Positions 18,302 to 26,968 of a stretch of 64,000 nt of DNA are shown piece by piece; position 1 is the stretch's first letter, and every line of letters begins with the position of its first letter. The notes under the pieces are model-generated. The model searched no databases and was not told the origin of the DNA. It was given only the letters and a program-made list of their open reading frames with translations. The stretch is from Puniceicoccales bacterium Verruco_01 (lineage in GTDB: Bacteria; Verrucomicrobiota; Verrucomicrobiia; Opitutales; Oceanipulchritudinaceae), in assembly GCA_001604565.1 (NCBI GenBank), contig LVBV01000007.1, positions 101,775 through 165,774 on the forward strand, given 5' to 3'. The translations under genes were made by a program, and so were the position numbers.

Positions 18302-20959
18302 CTAGGAACGCTGCTCCACGCCCTCGCCGGTTTCCCACTCGTAGGTCGTCTTGTCGGTGTGGGCCTCCACCTCGCGGCGCTCGCCCTTGTGATACCAGAA
18401 GAAGATCGGGCTTGCGATGAAGATGGAGGAGTAGGTGCCGGTGAGAATGCCGATGAGGAACACGAGCGAGTAATCGACCACCACGCCCGCCGCGAAGATG
18501 AACAGCGCCAGCGTCGCGAAGAGGGTGGTGAGGCTCGTGAGGATCGTGCGCGAAAGGGTGCGGTTGATCGCCAGATGGATCACGTCCTTGAGGTGCATCG
18601 TCGGGTTCAGCTTGAGCTCCTCGCGGATTCGGTCGAAGACGACGATCGTGTCGTTGATCGAATAGCCGAGGACCATCAGGATCGAAGCGATCATGGAGCT
18701 GGTGAACTGGCCCGAACCGATTCCACAGACGTTGCCGAGGAACACATAGAGCCCCACTGTCATCAGTCCGTCGTGCGCCGTGGAGACCACCGCGCCGATG
18801 CCGTAGCCCCACTCGAAGCGCAGGGCCACGTAAAGACCGATGCCAAGAAGGGCGAGAACGAGCGAGATCGTGGCGCTGCGGGCCACCTCGGCGCCGACGG
18901 ACGGGCCGATGTGGGTGATGCCGGTGACGCCAAGGCCCGCATCCGGGTATGCCTTCGCGACAGCGTCGGCATAGGCGAGGCCCATTTCCGGACGCGTCTG
19001 GAGCTTGAGGCTGGTTTCCTCGGTGCCGATGATGGTGAGGAAGGCCGCGTTCACCTCGCCGAAGCCTTCCTTGGCGAGCACCGCTGCGTAGGAATCCCTG
19101 AGGGACTTGTCCGAGGCGGGGACCTTGCCTGCCAGGGCGCGGATGTCGGAGACGGACATCTGCGAGAATTTGGTGACGTCGGCGATCGAAAGATCCTTCT
19201 TCACGGACATCGTCACCTCGTCGCCGCCGGTGAAGTCAACGCCGAACATGCTGTTCCAGTAGATGACCACGCAGACCATGCCCAGCGCCACGATGCTCCA
19301 CGAGCCGATGAAGGCCGGCCAACGGTAGTTCATGAACTGGATGTTGCTCTTGTGGAACAGCTCGAAGCCCAGGAGGCGGCGCAGGAGGTTCTTCTCCACG
19401 AGGAACTCCATGATGAAGCGGCTGAAAATAAGCGCGCAGAAAAGGGTGCCGAGGATGCCGAGCGTCAGGGTGAGGCCGAAGCCCTTCACCGGGCCCGTGC
19501 CAAGCCACATGAGAAGGAGCGAAGTCACCATCGTCGTCAGGTTCGAGTCCACGATCGTGGCCAAGGCCTTGTCATAGCCAATCTTGAGGGCCGTGACGCG
19601 GCTCTTGCCCAGGCGCAGTTCCTCGCGCACGCGCTCCAAGATCAGGATGTTCGAGTCCACCGCCATGCCGACGGTGAGGACGAGGGCCGCCACGCCGGGC
19701 AGCGTGATCGTCGCGCCCACGTAGCACATGCCCGCGAGGGTGAGGAGCATGTTGAAGGCGACGGAAATGACCGCCACGACGCCCGAGCCCCAGTAGTAAA
19801 CGACCATGAAGCCGATAACCAGAAGGCTGCCGATGACCGCGGCCTGGAAGCTGGCCGTCTTGGCGCCCTCGGCGAGGGTGGAGCCCACTTCGTTCTGCTC
19901 GGCGACCTCAAGGCCGACTTCGAGCGGGTTGGAAAGGACGCTGGCGAGGTTTTCCGCCTCTCGCTGGGTGAAGTTGCCGGTGATCTGGGCGTTGCCGCCG
20001 GTGATGGGCTCGCGCACCGTTGGGGCGCTCTTGAGCTGGCCGTCCAGAATGATGGCGAGCTGGCCGACCGTGCCGGTTGCCTCGTTCTCCTTGGCCATGC
20101 GGGTGGTGATGTCGGCGAACTGCTGCTTGCCCTTGCTGTTGAAGGACATCGTCACCATGTACTCGCCATAGCTGCCGATCACGGCGCTCGCCCGTTCGAT
20201 CCCCTTGCCCGTCATGTCCGGGATGTTCTTGATGAAGTAGGGAATCTCCTGAATCTGGCCGGTCTTCGGGTCCTCGCGCTCCTCGACCATCATGTGGTAG
20301 CCGACGGGGGCCACGCTCGTTTCGCGCGGCGAGACCGTGCGGTTCACCGTGGAGAATTCCAGCAGGGCGGGCTTGCCGATCGTGCTGATGATGTCCGGGT
20401 TGTCCTTGGTGGAGACGCCGGGCATCTGCACCTCGATGGCGTCGGTGCCCTTGACGCGGATGATGGGCTCGGCGACGCCCAGGGAGTCCACGCGCTTGCC
20501 GATGATCTCGCGCGCCTTGTCCATCTGGCTCGTCCGCTCGTACTCGTTGCCGGAAAGCTGCTGGGCCTTCGCGCGGAAGGTCACCGAGACGCCGCCCGCA
20601 AGGTCCAGACCGAAGCGCACCTTGCCGTGGCTCTTCTGGAGGAGGACGCGCAGGATGATCTCGTTCTTCTTGTTGACGTTGGTGACGTCCGTCAGCTTGT
20701 ACTGCGGGAAGAAGTGGGCGAGGTCCACCTGCTGTTCCCTGCCGATCTGCGCAAGCGCCACGTAGAGGCTCGGCGCCTTGCCCGAATCAATGCGTCCCTG
20801 CGCCTGCTTGAGAAGGGCGTCGAAGCCGTCGCGGTCCGCGGTCACCTTCTCGGTGACAAACGTTGCGAAGGGAGTGTCCGCTACCGGGAGGATTGCGGTG
20901 AGCGCCCACGCGAGAACGAGTGCGGAGACGAGGAATTTCCAGAGGATTCTGCCTTTCAT
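18302..20959 (-). CDS. secDF: Protein translocase subunit SecDF (fused)
   Basis: An 885-residue fusion of SecD and SecF, the proton-driven accessory to SecYEG. After an N-terminal transmembrane helix (residues 8-28), the SecD periplasmic part holds GLDLAGGVSVTFRAK and the P1 region, followed by the SecD membrane block with VGMAVDSNILILERVREELR. The SecF half begins near residue 540 (NIQFMNYRWPAFIGSW) and contains VDFTGGDEVTM and the membrane motif GYSINDTIVVFDRIREEL. Fused SecDF is usual in Bacteroidetes, some Firmicutes and PVC bacteria. It follows yajC by 46 bp in the same direction and ends at a strong terminator. Confidence 0.93.
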   Translation of the reverse strand: MKGRILWKFLVSALVLAWALTAILPVADTPFATFVTEKVTADRDGFDALLKQAQGRIDSGKAPSLYVALAQIGREQQVDLAHFFPQYKLTDVTNVNKKNEIILRVLLQKSHGKVRFGLDLAGGVSVTFRAKAQQLSGNEYERTSQMDKAREIIGKRVDSLGVAEPIIRVKGTDAIEVQMPGVSTKDNPDIISTIGKPALLEFSTVNRTVSPRETSVAPVGYHMMVEEREDPKTGQIQEIPYFIKNIPDMTGKGIERASAVIGSYGEYMVTMSFNSKGKQQFADITTRMAKENEATGTVGQLAIILDGQLKSAPTVREPITGGNAQITGNFTQREAENLASVLSNPLEVGLEVAEQNEVGSTLAEGAKTASFQAAVIGSLLVIGFMVVYYWGSGVVAVISVAFNMLLTLAGMCYVGATITLPGVAALVLTVGMAVDSNILILERVREELRLGKSRVTALKIGYDKALATIVDSNLTTMVTSLLLMWLGTGPVKGFGLTLTLGILGTLFCALIFSRFIMEFLVEKNLLRRLLGFELFHKSNIQFMNYRWPAFIGSWSIVALGMVCVVIYWNSMFGVDFTGGDEVTMSVKKDLSIADVTKFSQMSVSDIRALAGKVPASDKSLRDSYAAVLAKEGFGEVNAAFLTIIGTEETSLKLQTRPEMGLAYADAVAKAYPDAGLGVTGITHIGPSVGAEVARSATISLVLALLGIGLYVALRFEWGYGIGAVVSTAHDGLMTVGLYVFLGNVCGIGSGQFTSSMIASILMVLGYSINDTIVVFDRIREELKLNPTMHLKDVIHLAINRTLSRTILTSLTTLFATLALFIFAAGVVVDYSLVFLIGILTGTYSSIFIASPIFFWYHKGERREVEAHTDKTTYEWETGEGVEQRS

Positions 20960-21005
20960 GGGCTGGCCGGGGGTTCGGGAAGGGGTTGCTTGAAAAGAGC
21001 CGGGA

Positions 21006-21326
21006 CTACTTCGACTCGGGCGTCACCTTGGTGCTGATGAAGCCCTTGGCAAGCTCGACGCGGACGTTGTCGGAAATCTTGATCACAAGGCGGTCGCCCT
21101 GCACCTGCTGGATCGTCCCGTAGAGGCCGCCGCTCGTAATGATTTCGTCGCCGGGCTTGAGGGCGTTCACCATCTTTTCGTGCTCCTTCAGCTTCTTGCG
21201 TTGCGGAGCGATGATGAGAAACCACATGGCCACGAAAACCAGCACCATCATCAGCATCGGGATGAGGCTGCCTTGCTGCTGGGCGCCGCCGGTGGCGGCC
21301 TGGGCGAGAACGTTGAGCAATGTCAT
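21006..21326 (-). CDS. yajC: Preprotein translocase subunit YajC
   Basis: A 106-residue single-span membrane protein. The helix IPMLMMVLVFVAMWFLI is followed by the family motif APQRKKLKEHEKMVNALKPG and DEIITSGGLYGTIQ. YajC associates with SecDF and is encoded directly upstream of secDF here, as in many bacteria. The standard length and position make the call secure. Confidence 0.93.
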   Translation of the reverse strand: MTLLNVLAQAATGGAQQQGSLIPMLMMVLVFVAMWFLIIAPQRKKLKEHEKMVNALKPGDEIITSGGLYGTIQQVQGDRLVIKISDNVRVELAKGFISTKVTPESK

Positions 21327-21472
21327 GAGTATGTTTGTTTGAAAGGGTTTAAAGGTCCGAATCTGTCCGCCGATGATTCAAATGCAAGCCAATTGAGCCG
21401 CTCCGCCGGTCCTCCGCGCCCCGCCGCTGGCCGTTTCGGCGGGCCGCTTGCGACCGGATCGAGCCTTTGCGT

Positions 21473-21501
21473 TTGACAGTCCCTTTTCTTCCCTGCACAA
21501 A
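21473..21501 (+). promoter_or_regulatory. Possible promoter of hpt
   Basis: A perfect TTGACA (21473-21478) is followed after 17 bp by CACAAA, a weak -10 candidate. The hpt start lies 30 bp further on. It is in the 204-bp divergent yajC-hpt gap. Confidence 0.3.
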
Positions 21502-21530
21502 ACTCAGCTTCCCCTTCTTGAATTTCCGCG

Positions 21531-22085
21531 ATGCATCATGACTTGCACAGGGTTTTGGTCTCTGCCCAGCAGCTTCAGGCGCGTGTAAAGGAACTGGGTC
21601 GGCAGATAACCCTCGATTATCGCGAGAATGGGGATCTGACGATCGTCGTCATCATCAACGGGGCGATCGTCTTCGCCTCGGACCTCATCCGCTGTATCGA
21701 CCTTCCCCTGCGGCTGGACTGCATGCGCGTTTCCAGCTACCGGGACGAGACAAAGCCCGTGTCCGCGCCGGAGATTCTCGACACCGTGCGGCTGGATCTT
21801 GCCGGTCGCCACGTGCTGCTCATCGACGACATCATGGACACCGGTCGCACGACGGAAAACGTCTCGAAGATTCTGGCCGGGGCGGGCCCGGCGTCGCTGC
21901 GCATCTGCGTTCTTCTGGAAAAGAAGGGGCGCCGCGAGGTGGGGATCAATCCCGACTACGTCGGCTTCCAGATTCCGGACGAATTCGTCGTCGGCTACGG
22001 GCTGGATTTCGCCGAGCAATATCGGAACCTGCCGATGATCGGCGTGTTGCGCCCCGAGGCGCAGAATCCGCCCGTCTGGCGCTGA
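21531..22085 (+). CDS. hpt: Hypoxanthine phosphoribosyltransferase
   Basis: A 184-residue type I phosphoribosyltransferase for purine salvage. The PRPP-binding loop VLLIDDIMDTGRTTENV (near residue 100) and the purine-specificity region VGFQIPDEFVVGYGLDFAEQYRNLP match bacterial Hpt/HGPRT. Cytoplasmic. It is transcribed divergently from yajC and followed after 55 bp by the LolA/thioredoxin-like gene on the same strand. No clear Shine-Dalgarno precedes ATG 21531. Confidence 0.92.
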   Translation: MHHDLHRVLVSAQQLQARVKELGRQITLDYRENGDLTIVVIINGAIVFASDLIRCIDLPLRLDCMRVSSYRDETKPVSAPEILDTVRLDLAGRHVLLIDDIMDTGRTTENVSKILAGAGPASLRICVLLEKKGRREVGINPDYVGFQIPDEFVVGYGLDFAEQYRNLPMIGVLRPEAQNPPVWR

Positions 22086-22140
22086 AGGCAAACCCAGTTG
22101 CGCGCTTGCCGGGAGGGCGACTCCCTGTGATACTGCCTCC

Positions 22141-23289
22141 ATGAGGCGCTCTCTTTCCCTCGCGCTGGCCGTGGCGGCTCTGGCGGCGTTTCCCGCACTG
22201 ACGCGCGCGGCGGACGCCGTGGACGGCTTCATCGACTCCCTCCAACGCACCCTGACGCGCCCCGCCGCCCTCACCGCGCGGGTTTCCTGCCGCACCTACG
22301 CGGGGAGCCTGCTCCTGCCACGGCGTCTGAGCGGGGTCGTCACCTTCTGCGACGGCGCCTCTGCCTTCCTCCTTGCCACGATCGCGGTGGAGGATGCGGG
22401 CCGGGACGGTACATCGGTGACGCATTCGGTTCTCGTGGCGGAGTCGGGAGACTCGATTGCCGTCGCGGACGGGGTGTCGGGATGCTTTTACACGGAAAGA
22501 ACGGCGCGGACCGGCGCGCATCTTCTCTCCTCGCGGCTGGATGTGGTTTTTCTTTTGCTCCGCTATCCACAGCTTCTGGATTCCTTCCGCGGAGCGACGG
22601 GTACGGTGGCCGACGAGGTGTACGGGAGTGTTCCCGCACGGCGCATGGTGGTCGACGACGGGGCCCGCCATCTGGAAATCGTCGTGGACGCGGTGACGGG
22701 TTTTCCCCTGCGGATCGACCGCGCCCGCATGGATCCCAACCGTCCCGGCACCCGGACGGTGCTGGAGCTTTCGGAATACAAGGTGTCAGGCTCGCGTCCG
22801 CCGGAACCGCTCTTCGACGTGAATGCGCTCTTCGGCTTTCCGGCGCGGCGCTACGATCCGACGGGGCTCTTTCCCTCCGGGGATCTCTCGGAACTGACGC
22901 TGCGTATGCTGAACGGGACGGAGACGAAGTTTTCCGACTTTGCGGGAAAATGGGTTTTCCTCTGTTTCCATTCCGAGGACGGCCTGATTCGCGGACAGGG
23001 GGAGACCTTCACGGAAAAGGCGGGAGACCTTGTCCGCTCCCGTGGCGGGGTGTTCATCGACGTGTATGCGGGGGATCTCGCCTCGACGATCAAGGCGTAC
23101 AAGCCCGCATTCGCCGCTAGGGCGGGGAATCTGCCCTCCCGTCTGGGTCTGGACAAGGCGGGGCTGCCCTCGATTCTGGTCATCGGTCCCGACGGATCGG
23201 TGCGCGAAGAGCTCGTCGGCTACATTCCCTCGGTGACCGAAAAGGAGCTGGACGGGGTGATCGCCACGGTTCTTCCGCCGGCGAACTGA
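22141..23289 (+). CDS. Exported LolA-like / thioredoxin-like fusion protein
   Basis: A 382-residue protein with a signal peptide (SLALAVAALAAFPALTRAA). Residues about 25-230 look like a LolA/LolB-type or DUF2092-type lipoprotein-carrier half-barrel (VSCRTYAGSLLLPRRLSGVV, VTGFPLRIDRARM). The last 130 residues resemble a thioredoxin/AhpC-TSA fold (LNGTETKFSDFAGKWVFLCF, then LPSILVIGPDGSVREELVGY) but lack the CxxC redox pair: the equivalent position reads FHSEDG. A similar two-domain arrangement is used by secreted outer-membrane-biogenesis or redox proteins. Function is unknown, and both fold assignments are by pattern only. Confidence 0.6.
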   Translation: MRRSLSLALAVAALAAFPALTRAADAVDGFIDSLQRTLTRPAALTARVSCRTYAGSLLLPRRLSGVVTFCDGASAFLLATIAVEDAGRDGTSVTHSVLVAESGDSIAVADGVSGCFYTERTARTGAHLLSSRLDVVFLLLRYPQLLDSFRGATGTVADEVYGSVPARRMVVDDGARHLEIVVDAVTGFPLRIDRARMDPNRPGTRTVLELSEYKVSGSRPPEPLFDVNALFGFPARRYDPTGLFPSGDLSELTLRMLNGTETKFSDFAGKWVFLCFHSEDGLIRGQGETFTEKAGDLVRSRGGVFIDVYAGDLASTIKAYKPAFAARAGNLPSRLGLDKAGLPSILVIGPDGSVREELVGYIPSVTEKELDGVIATVLPPAN

Positions 23290-23302
23290 AGACGCAAACC
23301 GC

Positions 23303-24001
23303 TCACTTTTCGCGGATCGCGAGGGTGACGCGCAGGTTCTTGTCTCCGGGAGTGCATTCGCATCGCGCCTGCATGAGGGCGGCCAGTTCCTCCAGCGCGG
23401 CGCATGGAACCGCACAGCTCCCGCAGCCGGCACCCGGGGATCCGGATTCGGAAAAGACAAACGTGACACGGCACGCCTCCGCCGTCTCCTCCAGCGACAC
23501 AACAAGGCCAAGGCGTTCCCTTGGCCGGGCCCTCGCCACGGAGGCGACGAGGGTCAAAAGAAAGTCGCGGAGAACCGACTCGCTTACCGTCACGAGCACC
23601 GCGCGGGTCTTTTCGGGCATCGTCACACTGGAACCCTTCGGCAGTATGGCGCGGATCGTCTCCGCCTCGCCGGAGAGCCATTGGGCGATGTCGAGAAGGC
23701 AGGGCGGCTGCGCGTCGGTCGAATTCAGGGCGGAAATCCGCCGGATCAGGTGATGCGCCCGCACGGAGCTGTCGCGGATGATTTCCATGTCGTCGCGCAG
23801 AGGCGATCCCGGCTCGGTCTCCTCAAGGGCGTTTTCGCTCAAGGAGCACAGGCCCACCATCACATTGCTGAAGTCGTGCAGAAGCCCCTTTGTCGCTGCG
23901 GTTCGCCCCTCCTGAAGACGGTAGAGCGCGTCGGGGGAAAGTCGGGGCTGTTCGGAGGGGGCGTCGCCGGTCTCGGAGGGTGGGGTCACACTACTTTGCA
24001 T
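23303..24001 (-). CDS. Histidine-kinase-like protein with degenerate ATPase domain
   Basis: A 232-residue cytoplasmic protein. A dimerisation/phosphotransfer-like helix pair carries LLHDFSNVMVGLCSLSENAL, resembling the H-box HDFNN of hybrid kinases (His42). The following domain occupies the HATPase position, but the N-box Asn and the GxG lid motifs are not recognisable (LLTLVASVARARPRE). It might act as a histidine phosphotransferase or pseudokinase, comparable in layout to ChpT, rather than as a kinase. The start at 24001 is set by GGAGGA six nt upstream; the ATG at 24007 lies too close to it. It follows the NimA-like gene. Confidence 0.5.
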   Translation of the reverse strand: MQSSVTPPSETGDAPSEQPRLSPDALYRLQEGRTAATKGLLHDFSNVMVGLCSLSENALEETEPGSPLRDDMEIIRDSSVRAHHLIRRISALNSTDAQPPCLLDIAQWLSGEAETIRAILPKGSSVTMPEKTRAVLVTVSESVLRDFLLTLVASVARARPRERLGLVVSLEETAEACRVTFVFSESGSPGAGCGSCAVPCAALEELAALMQARCECTPGDKNLRVTLAIREK

Positions 24002-24056
24002 CGGCATTCCTCCCTTTTGTTGGAGAGTCGGAACGCATTCTTTTCCCGGAGGACCC

Positions 24057-24530
24057 TCAGGCAGGGTCCGAGCGGAAGGACCGCTTGCCGGTGACCGAGT
24101 CGATTTTCACCCGTAGGATCGCGAGGTTCTCCGTCGCGGAATCGGGAAAGGTGGCGCCTTCCCCCGCGTATTTCCTTGCGAGGCATTCGAGCGCCGCCCG
24201 GCGCTGCGCGGTGTCCGTCAGAAACACGGCGCGGCCCCGTGCGACGACGCTCTCGTAGTTCATGGAAAAGGCGCAGGTGTCCCCGCCCCGGCGCAGCGTC
24301 ACGCCGTCCTCGAACTGGACGGCGACCTCCGGATTGGCGCGCAGGATGTCGAGCTTTTCGCCCTCCGCCGCGCTGTGGAAATACAGGTTCTCTCCGTCGT
24401 AGCCGAAGGAAAGCGGCACGATGCGGGGCGTCCCGTCCGGCGCAACCATCGCCACGCGGCAGGAGAGTGCGGCATGGATCACCCGGTCGATCTGGGCACG
24501 GGAAGTGATTTCTTTATCCCTGCGTCTCAT
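24057..24530 (-). CDS. Pyridoxamine 5'-phosphate oxidase-like flavoprotein (NimA family)
   Basis: A 157-residue split-barrel FMN-binding protein. The N-terminal RRRDKEI-x-x-x-x-IDRVIHAALSC pattern, VPLSFGYDGENLYFHSA and GEKLDILRANPEVAVQFE are typical of the Pyridox_ox_2/nitroimidazole-resistance NimA-like family. These reduce or bind small flavin-dependent substrates; the physiological substrate is unknown. Its ATG overlaps the cmk stop (ATGA at 24527-24530), so it is translationally coupled to aroA-cmk. Confidence 0.78.
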   Translation of the reverse strand: MRRRDKEITSRAQIDRVIHAALSCRVAMVAPDGTPRIVPLSFGYDGENLYFHSAAEGEKLDILRANPEVAVQFEDGVTLRRGGDTCAFSMNYESVVARGRAVFLTDTAQRRAALECLARKYAGEGATFPDSATENLAILRVKIDSVTGKRSFRSDPA

Positions 24531-25192
24531 GAGAGTTTCGCGGCAAGGGCTGCGATGGCGTCGATCACCTCGGCGAGGGTCATGTGCGAATTGTCGATCC
24601 GCACGGCGCCCTCCGGGCACACGAGCGGGGCGGTCTTGCGGGTGGAATCCAGCTTGTCTCGCTCGGTCACGGCGTCGGCCTGTCCGTCCTTCTCGCGGCG
24701 CTTCGCCCTCGTGGCGGCGTCGGCTTCCAAAAAGATCTTGAGGTCGGCATCCGGAAAAATGACGCTGCCGATGTCGCGGCCCTCCATGGCAAGCCCCGCG
24801 TAACCGTGAGCCCTGGCGATCTCCCGCTGGCCGCGCTGGTAGTCCTTGAGCGCCGCGCGAACGGCGGGGACGGCGGCGAATTTCGAGACGCTGGCATTCA
24901 CCGCGTCGCCGCGGATGTCGCTCTCCGCCGGAACGGCCCCGTCCACCTCGATCTTCGCGTCGCAGCCGCCCTTTTCCACAAAGGTGCCGATCGGGCTTTG
25001 CGCGAGCAGGCGCGCGATGCCGGGGGCGTCCTCCGGTGCCACACCATGGGTTAGGAAGAGATGCGTCAGCGCCCGGTAATGGGCGCCGGTGTCCACATGC
25101 ATGAGGCCGAGCTTCGCAGCGACGCCCTTGGCTGTGGAGGATTTGCCGGTGGCCGCGCCGCCGTCGATTGCGATGGTCAGGAATTTCTGCAT
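24527..25192 (-). CDS. cmk: Cytidylate kinase
   Basis: A 221-residue NMP kinase phosphorylating CMP/dCMP. The P-loop AIDGGAATGKSSTAKGVA (residues 7-24), VDTGAHYRALTH, the NMP-binding GLAMEGRDIGSVIFPDADLK and lid Arg residues (ATRAKRREKDGQ) are all present. The P-loop reads GGAATGKSS where GPAGSGKST is more common. It overlaps aroA by 16 bp and the next gene by 4 bp. aroA-cmk adjacency is common in bacteria. Confidence 0.92.
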   Translation of the reverse strand: MQKFLTIAIDGGAATGKSSTAKGVAAKLGLMHVDTGAHYRALTHLFLTHGVAPEDAPGIARLLAQSPIGTFVEKGGCDAKIEVDGAVPAESDIRGDAVNASVSKFAAVPAVRAALKDYQRGQREIARAHGYAGLAMEGRDIGSVIFPDADLKIFLEADAATRAKRREKDGQADAVTERDKLDSTRKTAPLVCPEGAVRIDNSHMTLAEVIDAIAALAAKLS

Positions 25193-26568
25193 GAGGAAAG
25201 CCGAGCTTTTTCGAGAGTCTGGAAGAAGTCGGGAAAGGTCTTGCCGCAGCAGGCGGGGTCTTTGAGGGCCAGCCAAGGCGCCCCGTCGCCGAGGAGGTCG
25301 CGGCAGCCGAGGATGGCGAAACTCATGGCGAAGCGATGGTCCTTGTACGTCTCGATCTCCACGCAGCGGCTTTCCGCGCGCGCTTTTCGGGCGATTTCCA
25401 CCATCGCGGGAAGGTCTGGGACGACGGTGAGCGCGCCCGCCTCCTCGGTCACGTTCTGGCCGAGCTTCTTCAGCTCCGCCGCCATTGCCGCGACGCGGTC
25501 GGTCTCCTGCTTGCGCGTGTGGGCGATCCCGTCGATCCGGGTGGTGCCGGAAAGGAGAGGGGCGAGTGCCGCGAAGGTCAAAAAAGTGTCGGAAAACGCC
25601 TCGAAGTCGGCGCTCACGCCCTTTGCCGTCCCGTCGAGACTGGCGCGCATCAGATCCGGGTGGTCCGGCAGGTCCAGCTTCCCCTTCACGGTGAGGCCCG
25701 CGCTCCGCAGGACGTTCGCAAAGCGGATGTCCCCCTGAAGGCGGATGTTGCCAAGGCCCTCCACCGAAGAGCTGCCGTGCGTCGCAATCGGCAGGGCGAG
25801 GAAGTAGCTCGCCGCCGTGGCGTCGGGCTCCACGGCGTACGCGTTGCCGAAACTCATGCGGAGGGGCCCCGTCACCGTGTGGCGGTTTTTGCCGGAGCTC
25901 TGCACCTGCGCGCCGAACTGCCGGAGCATTTCGAGCGTCATTTTGACGAAGGGCTCCGAAACGGTTTTGCCGGAAAGCTCCACGGTGAAGGGCCGTCCGG
26001 CGCCCGCCGCCATGATGAGAAGGGCGCTTAAGATCTGACTCGACTGCGAGGCGTCCACCGTCACACCCGCTCCCTTCACACCGTGCGTCTTCATCGTGAA
26101 GGGGATGCAGCCGGGTTTGCCGTGAAAAACGAATTCCGCGCCGAGGGAGGCGAGGGCGTCCGTCAGGCCCTGCATCGGGCGGACGTGCATCGCCTCGTCG
26201 CCGTCCACCTCGTACACGCCGCCGTCGGAAAGGGCGAGGAGCGCCGTCAAAAAGCGCGCCGCCGTGCCCGCGTTCCCCACATGAAGGGACGCCGTTTTGT
26301 TCGGGAAAAGCGCTCCACCCGGCGCCTGGGAAAGGACCGTCCGCCCCTCTTTTTCCTCCACGCTGCGCCCGAGCGCCTTGAGCGCGGCCTTCATGACCGC
26401 CGTGTCGCGGCTTTCCAGTCCCCCGGCGATGGCCACGCCGTCCTCCGCCAGCGCCCCGAGGGCCAGAGCGCGGTTCGTCACGCTCTTGGAACCGGGGACG
26501 CGCACCGAGGCCGCCGCGGGCCTTGTGAAGGGGCGGATCGGCAGGACTTCCGGCAGGGTCGGGATCAT
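25177..26568 (-). CDS. aroA: 3-phosphoshikimate 1-carboxyvinyltransferase (EPSP synthase)
   Basis: A 463-residue EPSP synthase of the shikimate pathway. Signatures present: VPGSKSVTNRALALGALAE, LHVGNAGTAARFLTALL, GDEAMHVRPMQGL, SQSSQILSALLIMA, EPDATAASYFLA, the catalytic aspartate region SDTFLTFAALAPLLSG and the C-terminal ETYKDHRFAMSFAILG. It begins at ATG 26568 (MIPTLPEVLPI); the upstream extension of the frame is not family-like. First gene of the aroA-cmk-NimA-like-kinase-like string. Confidence 0.92.
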   Translation of the reverse strand: MIPTLPEVLPIRPFTRPAAASVRVPGSKSVTNRALALGALAEDGVAIAGGLESRDTAVMKAALKALGRSVEEKEGRTVLSQAPGGALFPNKTASLHVGNAGTAARFLTALLALSDGGVYEVDGDEAMHVRPMQGLTDALASLGAEFVFHGKPGCIPFTMKTHGVKGAGVTVDASQSSQILSALLIMAAGAGRPFTVELSGKTVSEPFVKMTLEMLRQFGAQVQSSGKNRHTVTGPLRMSFGNAYAVEPDATAASYFLALPIATHGSSSVEGLGNIRLQGDIRFANVLRSAGLTVKGKLDLPDHPDLMRASLDGTAKGVSADFEAFSDTFLTFAALAPLLSGTTRIDGIAHTRKQETDRVAAMAAELKKLGQNVTEEAGALTVVPDLPAMVEIARKARAESRCVEIETYKDHRFAMSFAILGCRDLLGDGAPWLALKDPACCGKTFPDFFQTLEKARLSSCRNS

Positions 26569-26968
26569 TCCGCAAGTAAAGCCGGAAGCGGGCCCGTTGC
26601 AAGGTCGCAGGCGTCCGGCGCCGTTCGCCCGGCTGCGGGAACCGTTCACGGCGGCGCTGCAAGATTTTTCTCGCCAGAAGAGCATGGGCGCGGCTTTGAT
26701 GACCGAATCAGCCGCAAACCTTCCATTTCAGACCAGCCCGACCGTCGGACGATGCGATTTCGTTCGCCCGTGGTGAGTCGCGGAATTGTAGCGGCTTTCC
26801 ATCGGTCCGCGCGCGGTTGACGCGGTGGCGCCCTGCGGAAGATCCCGCAGACTGTCACGGGAAGCGTCCCTCCCGTCCTCTGGATTCGTTCCGGAGCTAA
26901 AAATGACGCCGTTTTGCAGCCGCCTTGTATGCGGCACCTGAATTCTCCCTTACCGTTTCCTTTTTCAG
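26569..26968. other. Divergent intergenic region aroA / MATE gene
   Basis: 400 bp without a recognisable gene. It must hold the aroA promoter (minus) and the MATE promoter (plus). A TTGACG occurs near 26816 and AT-richer sequence at 26890-26900 and 26955-26968. I saw no riboswitch or repeat. Confidence 0.4.

Noticed and set aside
17951..21037. Open frame of about 1,030 codons antisense to secDF
   Set aside because: Arg/His/Glu/Asp-rich shadow of secDF; no domain, and it would span the secDF terminator.
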